Positions 41,848 through 51,314 of a DNA stretch of 64,000 nt are shown piece by piece. The DNA comes from Stigmatella aurantiaca DW4/3-1. Lineage in GTDB: Bacteria; Myxococcota; Myxococcia; Myxococcales; Myxococcaceae. A program made the position numbers and the translations under genes. A model generated the notes under the pieces. It had not been told where the DNA came from, did not search any database, and worked only from the letters and a program-made list of their open reading frames with translations. The stretch covers positions 3,429,501 to 3,493,500 of the forward strand of contig NC_014623.1 in NCBI RefSeq assembly GCF_000165485.1. Reading direction: 5' to 3'. Numbering within the stretch: the first letter of the stretch is position 1; each line of letters opens with the position of its first letter.

Positions 41848-42704
41848 TCATGCAGGACGAAAAAGTGTCTGTCGAGAGCATGAGCCCAGGGAGGGTTGGA
41901 ACGATGCTGTCAAAGCTTGCAGGGACGCGCCGTGGTCACGCCCCTGCCGCAGCACGTCTGCGGTTTCGGCAGCGAGACTTGGAGGGGCGGCGCCACGCCC
42001 TGGGACCAGCCCATCCACTGGCCGGCCAGCAACCTCAGCCCCGGCCTCCAGACCATTACCTGGAACATCACTTGGGGACCGCATTTCGACGATACGAAGG
42101 AATTCCGCTATTGGATCACCAAGCCCGGCTTCGTGTATCAGGTAGGCAAGCCCCTGGCCTGGGACGACTTCGAAGAAGCCGCGTTCTGCGTCCTCGCGTA
42201 CGACGACAGCAACCCCAACGGCAATCCGGATATCAGCCCGGACAAGGCCTCAGAGCACCGCCCACGGCGAACCGTTTCGATGCCGCGTCGACAGCCAACA
42301 TCGGCAACGCCTATTTGCAGGTGGAGAGCGGAAACGGCAACAGCGGCTGCAAGGTCTCCTATGCCATCACCAACCCGTGGAACGGTGGCTTCCAGGCCGA
42401 CCTCACCATCACCAACTTGGCGGCAACCGCGATCAACGGCTGGGAACTGAGCTGGACCTTGGGAAGCAACGAGCAGCTCACCTCCGGCTGGAGCGCCACG
42501 TTCACCTCTTCTGCCTCCAGCGTGGCCGCCTCCAACCCGGCCAGCCACTGGAACGGCGTGCTGGCGGCGAACGGTGGCACGGCCAAGATCGGCTTCACGG
42601 GAACCAAGGGCTCCGCCCCACCGGCCATCCCCAGCGTGTTCCTGCTCAACGGTACACGCTGCCAGTTGGCGGCTCCCGCGGTGCAGCACCGGCACGTGCA
42701 CTGA
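41848..42704 (+). pseudogene. Decayed AA10 lytic polysaccharide monooxygenase with CBM2
   Basis: Pieces of one protein appear in three successive frames: an N-terminal AA10 start (HAGRKSVCREHEP, about 41848-41925), the AA10 body (VVTPLPQHVCGFGSETW, GLQTITWNITWGPH, FRYWITKPGF, PLAWDDFE; about 41930-42245) and a C-terminal CBM2 (SGCKVSYAITNPWNGGF, INGWELSWTL, GSAPPAIPSVFLLNG; about 42290-42690). The AA10 end, which should carry a second strand pair before the linker, is deleted. At least two frameshifts separate the parts, and no signal peptide precedes the N-terminal His. CBM2 points to cellulose or chitin. Confidence 0.85.
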
Positions 42705-42746
42705 ACGCTCTTTGAGAGGTACTGGATTTCTTTGTGGAGGAACCAT

Positions 42747-45158
42747 ATGCAACGAAACACGCCCAGAACCCGCTCCCTGTCGTTGGCTCGCCCCTTGTGT
42801 CTGCTCCTGACACTCTGGGGAGGACTCGCGGCCGCGGCAGTCCATGTCGACAACCCGTTTGAAGGTGCCACCGCGTACGTCAACCCCGACTACGCAGCTT
42901 TGATTGACACCTCCATCGCCAAGACGACCGACAGTACCCTGGCTGCGAAGATGCGCACGGTCAAAAAGTATCCGACCGCGGTCTGGCTCGACCGCATCGC
43001 GGCGATTCACGGCGGCAGTGTGAATGGTGGCCGCAAGAGCCTGCGTGACCACCTTGACTTGGTTTTGGCACAGAAGAAGCCTGGCCAGCCCATCACCGCG
43101 ACTTTCGTCATCTATGACATGCCAGGCCGTGATTGCGCGGCGCTGGCGTCCAACGGTGAGCTGCCGCTCACCCCGGCGGGTCTGCAGCGGTACAAGGCGG
43201 AGTACATCGATGCCATCGCGGCCGTTCTCGCCGATCCGGTGTATCAGGATATCCGGATCATCACGGTCATTGAGCCGGACGGCCTGCCGAATCTGGTGAC
43301 CAACCTGAGCGACCCTGAATGTGCTCAGGCCAACTCCAGCGGCATCTACGTGGCGGCTGCGCGGTACGCCCTGAACAAGCTGCACGCCATTCAGAATGTC
43401 TACACGTACCTGGACATTGCCCACTCGGGTTGGTTGGGCTGGGACAACAACCGCCAGGGGATCATCACGCTCTACACCGACGTCGTGAGCGGGACGACGG
43501 CGGGGCTCACCAGCGTCGATGGCTTCGTCACCAATACGGCCAACTACACGCCCCTCGTCGAACCGAACCTGGTGGACCCGAGCGTGACCGTGGGCGGGCA
43601 GCAGCTCAAGTCGGCGAAGATCTACGAGTGGAACCCTCACTTCGACGAGACCGACTTCACGGCAGCCCTCTACACCGGCTTCACGTCCGCGGGCTGGCCG
43701 GCCAGCATCGGCTTCCTCATTGATACTTCCCGCAACGGCTGGGGTGGACCCAACCGGCCCACGGGGGCGGTCGGCAGCACGGTCGACGCGTACGTCGACT
43801 CCGGCCGCGTTGACCGGCGGGCCCACAGGGGCCTCTGGTGCAACCAGAGCGGGACCGGCATCGGTCAAGCGCCCCAGTCGTCTCCGGCGGGCTATACCGC
43901 CTCGCGCCTGGATGCTTTCGTCTGGATCAAGCCTCCGGGTGAGTCGGACGGCGCCAGCAAGGAGATTCCGAACGAGGAGGGCAAAGGCGCGGACCCGATG
44001 TGCAACCCGGACTACACGACGAAGTACAACACGAAGGCTGGGGCACTGCCGAACGCTCCGCTGTCCGGCCACTGGTTCCATGACCAATTCGCGATGCTGG
44101 TTCAGAACGCGTATCCAGCCATCCCGCCGGCCCAAGGTGACAATGAGCCGCCCCTTGCGCCGACGGGCCTGACGGCCAGCCCGGGCAACCAGCAGGTGAC
44201 GCTCTCCTGGACCGCTTCGCCCGGTGCGACGAGCTATACCGTCAAGCGGGGCACGGCCAGCACTGGACCGTTTGCGACGGTGACCACCGTGACTGGCACG
44301 GCCTACACCCACACCGGGCTGACCAATGGGACGACGTATTACTTCGTGGTCAGCGCCTCCAACAACAACGGCGCGAGCGCTCACACCAGCGCGGTCTCGG
44401 CAACTCCTGGCAATGAGGCCCTGGCCGCGCCCGCAGGCTTGCTCGCAACGGCGGCCGGTTCCAGCCAGATCAACCTGAGCTGGACTGGCTCCGCGGGAGC
44501 CACCGGCTACAACATCTACCGCTCCACCTCGCCGAACGTGGCGATGACTGCGGCGAATCGCGTTGGGAATCGCTCCACCACCAGCTTCACCGACACGGGC
44601 CTGACTCCCAACACGGCCTACTACTACAAGGTGACGGCCTTCAATGCCTCCCTCGAGTCGGCCGCGTCGAACGAAGCCTCTGCCAAGACGCAGAACATCA
44701 GCACCGGCACCCTCTCCGCCCTTTACCGCGACGGGGACAACAATGCCCCGGGCAACAACCAGATCAGGCCCCACCTCCGGGTGAAGAACGGCGGCACCAC
44801 GCCGGTCAACCTGGCGGAGGTCAAGGTCCGGTACTACTTCACGCTGGAGAGCCCGGCCACCCTTCAAATCACCTGCGATTGGTCCGTCCTGGGTTGCGGC
44901 AACATGGGCTTCCAGTCCGCGCAGTTGGCCTCTCCGCGGCCGGGTGCCAGCCACTACCTGGAGATCAGCTTCCTCGGAGGCACTCTGGCGGCAGGCCAGG
45001 ACACGGGGGATATCCAGCTCCGCGTGAACACGTCCACCTGGGCGAACTTCAACGAGGCGGATGACTACTCATTCAAGGCCGGGCAGACGGCCTATGGCGA
45101 GAACGCGCAGATCACCGTCTACCGGAGCGGCACGTTGGCCGGAGGCATCGAGCCGTAG
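42747..45158 (+). CDS. Secreted GH6 cellulase (cellobiohydrolase/endoglucanase) with two FN3 domains and CBM3
   Basis: This 803-aa protein has a Sec signal (LARPLCLLLTLWGGLAAA). The GH6 domain spans about 40-460 with both family signatures: VIYDMPGRDC and the IEPDGLP catalytic strand. Two fibronectin-III modules (about 468-555 and 558-648) and a C-terminal CBM3 (about 653-795; LSALYRDGDNN, IRPHLRVKNGG, YYFTLESP) follow. Long loops such as WNPHFDETDF fit a bacterial cellobiohydrolase, but exo versus endo action is not decidable by eye. GGAGGAACC precedes the ATG by 6 bases. Confidence 0.95.
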   Translation: MQRNTPRTRSLSLARPLCLLLTLWGGLAAAAVHVDNPFEGATAYVNPDYAALIDTSIAKTTDSTLAAKMRTVKKYPTAVWLDRIAAIHGGSVNGGRKSLRDHLDLVLAQKKPGQPITATFVIYDMPGRDCAALASNGELPLTPAGLQRYKAEYIDAIAAVLADPVYQDIRIITVIEPDGLPNLVTNLSDPECAQANSSGIYVAAARYALNKLHAIQNVYTYLDIAHSGWLGWDNNRQGIITLYTDVVSGTTAGLTSVDGFVTNTANYTPLVEPNLVDPSVTVGGQQLKSAKIYEWNPHFDETDFTAALYTGFTSAGWPASIGFLIDTSRNGWGGPNRPTGAVGSTVDAYVDSGRVDRRAHRGLWCNQSGTGIGQAPQSSPAGYTASRLDAFVWIKPPGESDGASKEIPNEEGKGADPMCNPDYTTKYNTKAGALPNAPLSGHWFHDQFAMLVQNAYPAIPPAQGDNEPPLAPTGLTASPGNQQVTLSWTASPGATSYTVKRGTASTGPFATVTTVTGTAYTHTGLTNGTTYYFVVSASNNNGASAHTSAVSATPGNEALAAPAGLLATAAGSSQINLSWTGSAGATGYNIYRSTSPNVAMTAANRVGNRSTTSFTDTGLTPNTAYYYKVTAFNASLESAASNEASAKTQNISTGTLSALYRDGDNNAPGNNQIRPHLRVKNGGTTPVNLAEVKVRYYFTLESPATLQITCDWSVLGCGNMGFQSAQLASPRPGASHYLEISFLGGTLAAGQDTGDIQLRVNTSTWANFNEADDYSFKAGQTAYGENAQITVYRSGTLAGGIEP

Positions 45159-45204
45159 CCGTCCTGCGGACTTGTGAGGGAGGAGTGCCGCTGACGGGGT
45201 CTCC

Positions 45205-45244
45205 CGGGCTGTGCGGCAGGCCGGTAAGGAGGCCGTGCAGCCCG
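45205..45244 (+). terminator. Hairpin downstream of the GH6 gene
   Basis: CGGGCTGTGCGGC (45205-45217) pairs with GCCGTGCAGCCCG (45232-45244) with two mismatches around a 14-nt loop. It lies 46 bp after the GH6 stop, in a reasonable place for termination. There is no U tract. Confidence 0.45.
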
Positions 45245-45372
45245 CTGGAGGAACACGTCGCCCCCGTGAGACTGCGTGCTGCGGGCCGGGTGAATGTGGG
45301 GCGCGCCCCTCGCAGGAGGCCAAGGCACACAGCAGCGCTCCTCCGGACGCTGCGCCTGACCGACCGAAAAGG

Positions 45373-46023
45373 ATGAAGACCATGTGCGCGATCCCCTCTG
45401 CCTCCCGTTCTCAGAGGGCCTCGGTGATGGCACCCTGACCCTCGGCGAGGCCGGTGGCCTGGCGGCCCAGCAGGCGGCCCCACAGTTCCAGCGGCATCCT
45501 GCTCGCGTTTGTCGAGCTGGGAGGCGCGGTGGATGTTGGCCTGGTGCCGCTGGGCCCGGGGGTGCTCGCGGTGGGCGGTGAGTTCAACGCGGGAATCTGC
45601 CTGACGGCCTGCGGGCTCGTCGGACTGGTGACTGGCATCGACATCAGTGATCACTTCTACAGCCCGCACGTCCGGCTGAGCTACCACTGGCTCCCGCCCG
45701 CCATGAAGAACGCTGGAACGTTGGAGCTCGATGGCTTGCTGCTGGTGGGCGTCACGTTCTCCACTCAGACGGTGTCCGGAGACATCGAGGGGGTGGACTT
45801 CCACTACAAGGGGACGGGCACGGGCCCGTCCGTGGGCCTCGGCGTGGGCCTCAAGAAGTTCGTCAAGGAACGCCTTTTCCTGGGGATCGAGGCACGTCTC
45901 CGGTACGCCCAGGGCGAGGACGAGTATTCGGAGCGCGTGGGGGATGACGAGTTCTCGGGAGTGGATCAGGACTGGAGCCAGACGGGCCTCAGCCTGCTGG
46001 TCTTTGGCGGTGTGCGCTTCTGA
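45373..46023 (+). pseudogene. Outer-membrane beta-barrel protein with damaged N-terminus
   Basis: From about 45480 to the TGA at 46021 the frame encodes a typical small barrel: GILLAFVELGGAVDVGL, alternating hydrophobic strands (VRLSYHWLP, LLLVGVTFS, LGVGLKKFV, FLGIEARLRYAQ) and the C-terminal aromatic strand LSLLVFGGVRF. Upstream in the same frame an ATG (45373, MKTMCAIPSAS) is followed by a TGA at 45436-45438. No intact signal peptide can be assembled in any one frame, so I regard the gene as broken. Confidence 0.6.
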
Positions 46024-46168
46024 CTTGGGAGATAGGCCTTTCGCTCGGTCGACAGGGCAGATAAGGTCATGTCCGGATATTCCGATAAATCAAATTTCAC
46101 GGCAATGGTAGGCTTTCGCTTGTGAAAAGACGGGTATCCGGAGGTGGCACATGCAAGGAGATCCTGCG

Positions 46169-49105
46169 ATGAAGTCTTCCAGCCTTGAAGGCGTGAGCAC
46201 GGCCTGGGTTGTGCTCAGGCTGTCTTGCCTGCTGTTGTCAGGAGTGACGCCGCTGGCGGCGGTCGCGAGTCCATCCAGCCACTCGTTCAATACGGGGGCA
46301 GGGACTTTGAGCGTTGACTCCGCGGCGTACCTGTCGAAGCACGATGTGGTGTTCAACGCACCCATTACCCAGCCCAAGAGCGGGCTGACGGTGGGCAACG
46401 GCCGCGTGGGCGCGATGGTGTGGGATACCGCCAACGGCTTCACGATGCAGGTCTCTGGCGTCGACGCGTCCCAGGAAGGGTTTGCCTCGCAGGGGCTGGT
46501 GAGCCTCTCGACCAACCCGGGCTTGAATACGGGGTACTCCACCTTCCAACAAAGGCTGGCTTTGTATGACGGCCTCGTGAGGACCCAATATGATTCGAAC
46601 CGCACGGTCACCTTCTTTGGGGCACCCAACTCCGAAGTGTTGGGTATTCACGTCGAGGACAGCCGGCCGGGGGTCTCCAGCATCTCGCTGGACCTGAGCC
46701 TCTGGGACGTCAGCGCGTTTGGCGGGGGGGATGTGCCGGACATCTCGACTTGGCGGACGGTCTCCCCATTCGTCGAGACCTCCGTGGCGGGGCTCAGCCG
46801 GGGGCAGACCGATGCGAACCACTTCGGCTACACGCTGGCGGCGACGGTCGAGGGGGCAAGCTTCACGACCCAGTACGTGAATGGCAACAGGGTGCGGCTC
46901 ACGATCATGCCCACCTCCAGTTATACCATCTGGATTGCTTGCGCCAGCAGGCTGAATGCTCCCAGCCATGACTCGGTCAATCAGGCCAAGAGCCTGCTCA
47001 ACAGTGTCAAGAGCACCGGGTACACCACCGTTCTGAACAACTTCAAGAACTGGTGGCACGCCTTCTGGAACAAGTCGTTCGTTCAGTACGCCAACGCCTC
47101 GGGCGATGCGGATTATCTGGAGAGCTTCTATTACCTGAGCACCTACATCATTGCCTCGGGGGCTTACGGAAACTACCCCTTTCACTTCATCAATGGGGTG
47201 TACAGCGCCGTCGAGGACACCGACAGTGGCAAGTGGAGCAATGCGTACTGGTACTGGAACCAGCGGGACGTCTATCACTCGTTCCTGGCGTCCAACCATG
47301 CGGAGATGGTGAATACGTTCAACTCCCTGTACAGCCGCAACTTCGGCGCACTCAAGTCGTACACGATGACGAGGTACGGCATCGATGGGATCTGGGTGCC
47401 CGAGACCATGGGGTGGGATGGCAACGCCAGGGGCACCATCTACAGCGATTACACGCAGGACACGCTCTCCACCGCGGCGGAGGCGGCCTTGAACATGTAC
47501 AGCCAGTACAAATACACCCAGGACGCGGCCTACCTGAGTGGCACGGCGTACCCGTTCATGAAGGAGGCCGCCAAGTTCTACGCGGGCAAGCTGTCGTTCA
47601 ATGGAGGGACTGGGAAGTATTACATGGCGTCCTCCAACGTTCATGAGCAGCACTGGGACGTGCAGAACGCCATCACGGATCTGGCCGCGGTGCGCAGCCT
47701 GTTCCCCAAGGTGATTCAGGTGAGCCAGCAGTTGGGCGTGGACAGCGCCCTGCGGAGCCAGTGGCAGAACATCCTGAACAATCTGGTGGCCTATCCGGCG
47801 GATCCGAGCAATCCGGCCCAGTATTTTCCCCATACCCCTCCCTTGTCGCCGAACCGGAATGGGGAGAACGTCATCCTGGAGCTGGCCTGGCCCTATGCCG
47901 TGACCGGCATTGGCGCTTCGGATCATCAGGTGATGATCAACCACTATTTCAACCGGCCATTTCCTTACGGTGGGAACAATGTCTGGGATCCTTCCCCGAT
48001 CCAGGCGGCACGGCTTGGGCTCGGCGACGAGGCGTACATTGGGATGAAGGCGATGATCCAGCGGTACCAGGATTATCCGAATGGACGGACAACGAACACG
48101 AACGGCGAGTTCGAGTACATGGGCGTTCACCTGAACGCCCTGAATGAGTCGTTGCTGCACAGCCATGATGACAAGATCAGGGTGTTTCCGGCCGTGCCGG
48201 GCGATTCGACGCTGAACAGCAAGTTCACGCTGCTGGCCAGCGGCGGTTTCCTGGTCAGCTCGGAGCGGGAGAGCAGTGAGATCAAGTACGTCGGCATCAA
48301 GAGCCTGTATGGCAATGCAGCGACGGTCGTGAACCCCTGGGGCACGCAGCAGGTCCAGGTCAGAAGGGTGTCCGACAATGCGGTGGTCGCGACGTCCTCG
48401 AGCGGGGTGTTCACGTTCAGCACCGCGGCGAACACGGTCTATGTGGTCGAGAGGTTGGCGAAGACGCTCGGCGCCTACACCTACCAGGTGTTGAGCGGCA
48501 GCCCGAACCAGGCGGTCAAAGCGGTGACCTTCAACGGTGTGCCCCGGGCATTGGGCAGTGCGGCCCCGTACACGGGGCCCATGCCGACCTTCTACCCCAA
48601 CCCGAACTTCGGCGGCGTGGGCGTGTCCTTGCCTCCAGGGAGCTACGGCATTGCCCAGATGCAGGCGGCTGGCATCGCGAACGACAACATTTCGTCGATC
48701 CGGGTCCCCTCGGGAGTGACGGTGGTGGCTTACGGAGACGGCGCCTTTGACGGGCCGTCCTGGACGTTCACGGCGGACAACGCCAACCTCGCCAACACCG
48801 GGAACGACAACACCATCTCATCGTTCAAGATCACCGCGGTCTCCTCGGGCGTGACCTTCTATCCGGAGAGCCACTTCGGCGGTGTCGGCGTGACGCTGGG
48901 CGTCGGCAACTACAGCATTGCCCAGATGCAGGCGGCGGGAATCGTCAACGACAGCATCTCGTCCATCCGAGTGCCGGCGGGCAGAACGGTGATCGCCTAT
49001 GGAGACGGCGCCTTCGATGGGCCCTCCTGGACGTTCACGGCGGACAACGCCAACCTCGCCAATACCGGGAACGACAACACCATCTCCTCCTTCCGGATTC
49101 AGTGA
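46169..49105 (+). CDS. Secreted GH95-like glycoside hydrolase with two C-terminal beta/gamma-crystallin domains
   Basis: This 978-aa protein has a signal peptide (VVLRLSCLLLSGVTPLAA). A beta-rich N-domain (LTVGNGRVGAMVWD) and an (alpha/alpha)6-type catalytic barrel follow (WNQRDVYHSFLASNHAEM, HEQHWDVQNAITDL, a GENVILELAWPYAV segment), as in GH95 or DUF5703 enzymes; fucosidase-like activity is possible, not proven. Residues about 805-890 and 893-978 are two near-identical beta/gamma-crystallin modules (TFYPNPNFGGVGV, AYGDGAFDGPSW) with Ca-binding NDNISS/NDSISS motifs. AAGGAG precedes this ATG by 8 bases; an ATG at 46151 also has a GGAGG. Confidence 0.82.
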   Translation: MKSSSLEGVSTAWVVLRLSCLLLSGVTPLAAVASPSSHSFNTGAGTLSVDSAAYLSKHDVVFNAPITQPKSGLTVGNGRVGAMVWDTANGFTMQVSGVDASQEGFASQGLVSLSTNPGLNTGYSTFQQRLALYDGLVRTQYDSNRTVTFFGAPNSEVLGIHVEDSRPGVSSISLDLSLWDVSAFGGGDVPDISTWRTVSPFVETSVAGLSRGQTDANHFGYTLAATVEGASFTTQYVNGNRVRLTIMPTSSYTIWIACASRLNAPSHDSVNQAKSLLNSVKSTGYTTVLNNFKNWWHAFWNKSFVQYANASGDADYLESFYYLSTYIIASGAYGNYPFHFINGVYSAVEDTDSGKWSNAYWYWNQRDVYHSFLASNHAEMVNTFNSLYSRNFGALKSYTMTRYGIDGIWVPETMGWDGNARGTIYSDYTQDTLSTAAEAALNMYSQYKYTQDAAYLSGTAYPFMKEAAKFYAGKLSFNGGTGKYYMASSNVHEQHWDVQNAITDLAAVRSLFPKVIQVSQQLGVDSALRSQWQNILNNLVAYPADPSNPAQYFPHTPPLSPNRNGENVILELAWPYAVTGIGASDHQVMINHYFNRPFPYGGNNVWDPSPIQAARLGLGDEAYIGMKAMIQRYQDYPNGRTTNTNGEFEYMGVHLNALNESLLHSHDDKIRVFPAVPGDSTLNSKFTLLASGGFLVSSERESSEIKYVGIKSLYGNAATVVNPWGTQQVQVRRVSDNAVVATSSSGVFTFSTAANTVYVVERLAKTLGAYTYQVLSGSPNQAVKAVTFNGVPRALGSAAPYTGPMPTFYPNPNFGGVGVSLPPGSYGIAQMQAAGIANDNISSIRVPSGVTVVAYGDGAFDGPSWTFTADNANLANTGNDNTISSFKITAVSSGVTFYPESHFGGVGVTLGVGNYSIAQMQAAGIVNDSISSIRVPAGRTVIAYGDGAFDGPSWTFTADNANLANTGNDNTISSFRIQ

Positions 49106-49115
49106 GGCGTCCCCG

Positions 49116-50579
49116 CTACGCCGAGCTGCTGCTCCCAAGCACGGCTCGGCGCCGCCGGGCCAGCCACCAGTGCAAGCCGAAGCCTTGATGGTCCGGACGA
49201 GGGCCGAACTCGGTCCTCAGCCGCTCATCGATGGGGTGGACAATGGGCTCCTCGGTGACGGTCCCGGTGCGCAGCTCCACGAGGAAGCGGCTCAGGGGGA
49301 TGTAATCGAAGGACTTCTCGGCCTTGGCGATGGCCACGTACTCGTAGCGAATCTGCTGATCCGACTCCCGTGCCAGGGTGTGCGCCAAGCGCCTCAGGTT
49401 CTCCTCGGTGGCGGCCCGTGGACTGTGCGGATACTTGAAGCCCATGAATGCCGCCGCCAGCACCACCGACTCGGTGACGTGCGAGAACCGCCACTTCAGC
49501 CAGGGCAGCCGCCAGTCGCGCAGCGCGTAGGTGAATTCCTCGTGAAGCAGCCACTCCTCACCCGCGGGACCCAAGGCCGAGATGCGGACGAAGAAGTTGG
49601 TGAAGTCCCCCGTGAACAGCCGCCACGTCTGCACGGCCAGGAGCACCGAGAGGATTTGCAGGATGATCTGGAAGGGAGGGGGCAGCCGCGTGTGGGTGAA
49701 GAGGTTGATGTACTGCATCAGCTTGATCAGCACCAACGCCCCCACGTAGGCGAACAGCGCGTAGTGGAGCGCAAGCGCGGCGCCTTCAAGCGGGGCCGTA
49801 GGCAGGATGGGCGGAGCCCCCATCATCTCCGGCAGGAACAGCAGCGAGGCGCAGATCATCATCAGGCCGATGCGTCCGAGCCGCAGCGTGGTGGTGATGA
49901 AGCAGAACATCGCGATGCAGAGCAGGGCCCCCCAGGTCTGGGTGGCCGCCGACAGCAGCAGCACGCCCGCGGCCAACTCCCCGCCCACCCCGGCCAGGTC
50001 CAAGAGCCGCCAGATTGGCGAGCGGGGCGGCAGCCGCCGCAGGAGCGCATGGAACCGTCCCCAGGCGGGGTTCGTGAGCCCGTACTCGGTGCCCTCGCCT
50101 TGCAGGTAGCCGGTGAGGACCTTGTAGAACCCCGCGCAGAGCAGCACTGCCGCGAAGTCGATCCGGAGCACCCACCCGACGTCCGAGGTGAGCCTGCCGC
50201 TCGGATCCAGGAAGAGCGAGAACTCGGTGAGCGCCACGTAGGTGGTGAGCAGGTACGAGACCATGCCCACCGCGCCTCCGCTCAGGAACAGCCCGAACCA
50301 CTGCGAGTCGACATACCACCACCGCAGCACCACCAGCAGGATGAGCGCCGAGGCCAAGGGGTGAAAGCCCACCATCAACCCCACGCTCGCGGCGAACCAC
50401 AGCGCCCAGGTCAGCGCTCGGCTGACGCGGCCAGCCATGAAGACGCCGCCGTGGTAGTCCTTGCCGAAGAAGGTTCCGAAGAATGGTGTGAACGAGGCCA
50501 GATCCGCCAACAGCAGTGCCGCGAAGCAGGTCCGGAACAGGGGGTAGTTGTGCATCGGGCCGATTCGGTTCTCGCCCAC
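49116..50579 (-). CDS. Polytopic inner-membrane protein (HTTM-like)
   Basis: This protein of about 487 aa has eight or more hydrophobic helices (LFRTCFAALLLADLASF, ALTWALWFAASVGLMVGF, LASALILLVVLRWW and others) up to about residue 330, then a soluble C-terminal region. An FF-x-DYHGGVF loop after helix 1 and a RWWYVDSQWFG segment recall HTTM/vitamin-K-carboxylase-like membrane proteins, but I am unsure. The GTG at 50579 has GAGGT close upstream; the ATG at 50555 is an alternative. It is convergent with the GH95-like gene, with 10 bp between stops. Confidence 0.7.
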   Translation of the reverse strand: MGENRIGPMHNYPLFRTCFAALLLADLASFTPFFGTFFGKDYHGGVFMAGRVSRALTWALWFAASVGLMVGFHPLASALILLVVLRWWYVDSQWFGLFLSGGAVGMVSYLLTTYVALTEFSLFLDPSGRLTSDVGWVLRIDFAAVLLCAGFYKVLTGYLQGEGTEYGLTNPAWGRFHALLRRLPPRSPIWRLLDLAGVGGELAAGVLLLSAATQTWGALLCIAMFCFITTTLRLGRIGLMMICASLLFLPEMMGAPPILPTAPLEGAALALHYALFAYVGALVLIKLMQYINLFTHTRLPPPFQIILQILSVLLAVQTWRLFTGDFTNFFVRISALGPAGEEWLLHEEFTYALRDWRLPWLKWRFSHVTESVVLAAAFMGFKYPHSPRAATEENLRRLAHTLARESDQQIRYEYVAIAKAEKSFDYIPLSRFLVELRTGTVTEEPIVHPIDERLRTEFGPRPDHQGFGLHWWLARRRRAVLGSSSSA

Positions 50580-50684
50580 GGCACCTCGCTCGGGTTCCAC
50601 TGGAAGAAGAGCGGCCTGGGCGCAGTAGGAAGGTGAGCCCATGTAACACGGTTCTTGCTGCTTTTGCAAGATAGACTGGTTTCA

Positions 50685-51060
50685 CCCATCTCCGCGTGCA
50701 TTGGCCCCGGGCCGTGAGGGTGAACAGCGCCAACGCGGCGGCCGTGAGGAGCGTCGGGCTCAGGCCCAGGGCCATCACGGGAGAAAGCGATGTCTCGGTC
50801 GCGGCCACGGTGCCGGCTGTCGCACCGGCCATTTGCAGAAATCCGATTGAAGACCGTGCCGGCGAAGAAGAGCCCGAGCTCCAGGGAGGAGAATCCCAGC
50901 CCATCCATCAGGATGGCGGGAGAGGCCGTGAACATCGCGAAGAGGCCTCCGGTGATGAGACCGGTGGTACCGGCGGGAACGATGAATCGGCGGTCGGCGA
51001 GGAGATGGGCATCGCCGCGGGCGGCCGCTCGCGGATCGAGCGCGGTGCGTGCCGTGAGGT
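50685..51060 (-). pseudogene. Remnant of an MFS (Bcr/CflA-type) transporter
   Basis: Two adjacent frames give the last four helices of a drug/proton antiporter: RRFIVPAGTTGLITGGLFAM, then LMDGLGFSSLELGLFFAGTVF, and after a frameshift at about 50850 MAGATAGTVAATE plus a last helix (SPTLLTAAALALFTLTA). The first two thirds of the protein is missing. No start or RBS is present. Confidence 0.7.
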
Positions 51061-51314
51061 GGTGCTCTCCGAGGAGCGCGGGGTGTTCGTGGGACGCTCG
51101 TCAGGTCTCGGCACGCCCAGCGGGGGGCTGCCACGCCAAGGAGCTCGGAGGCCGGAGATGGGCTGATTCTTGTCATATGATGACCATCATGTGCAGGAAC
51201 CTGGAAGGCCGCGGACGGTCTGTCGCCCCCTCGTCCCTCCCAGTCCGGCGGAGTGTCCCTTTGGCCGCTCGCAGGGGCTTGCCGGTGTGGACCGGCTTGC
51301 CATAAAGCGGATGG

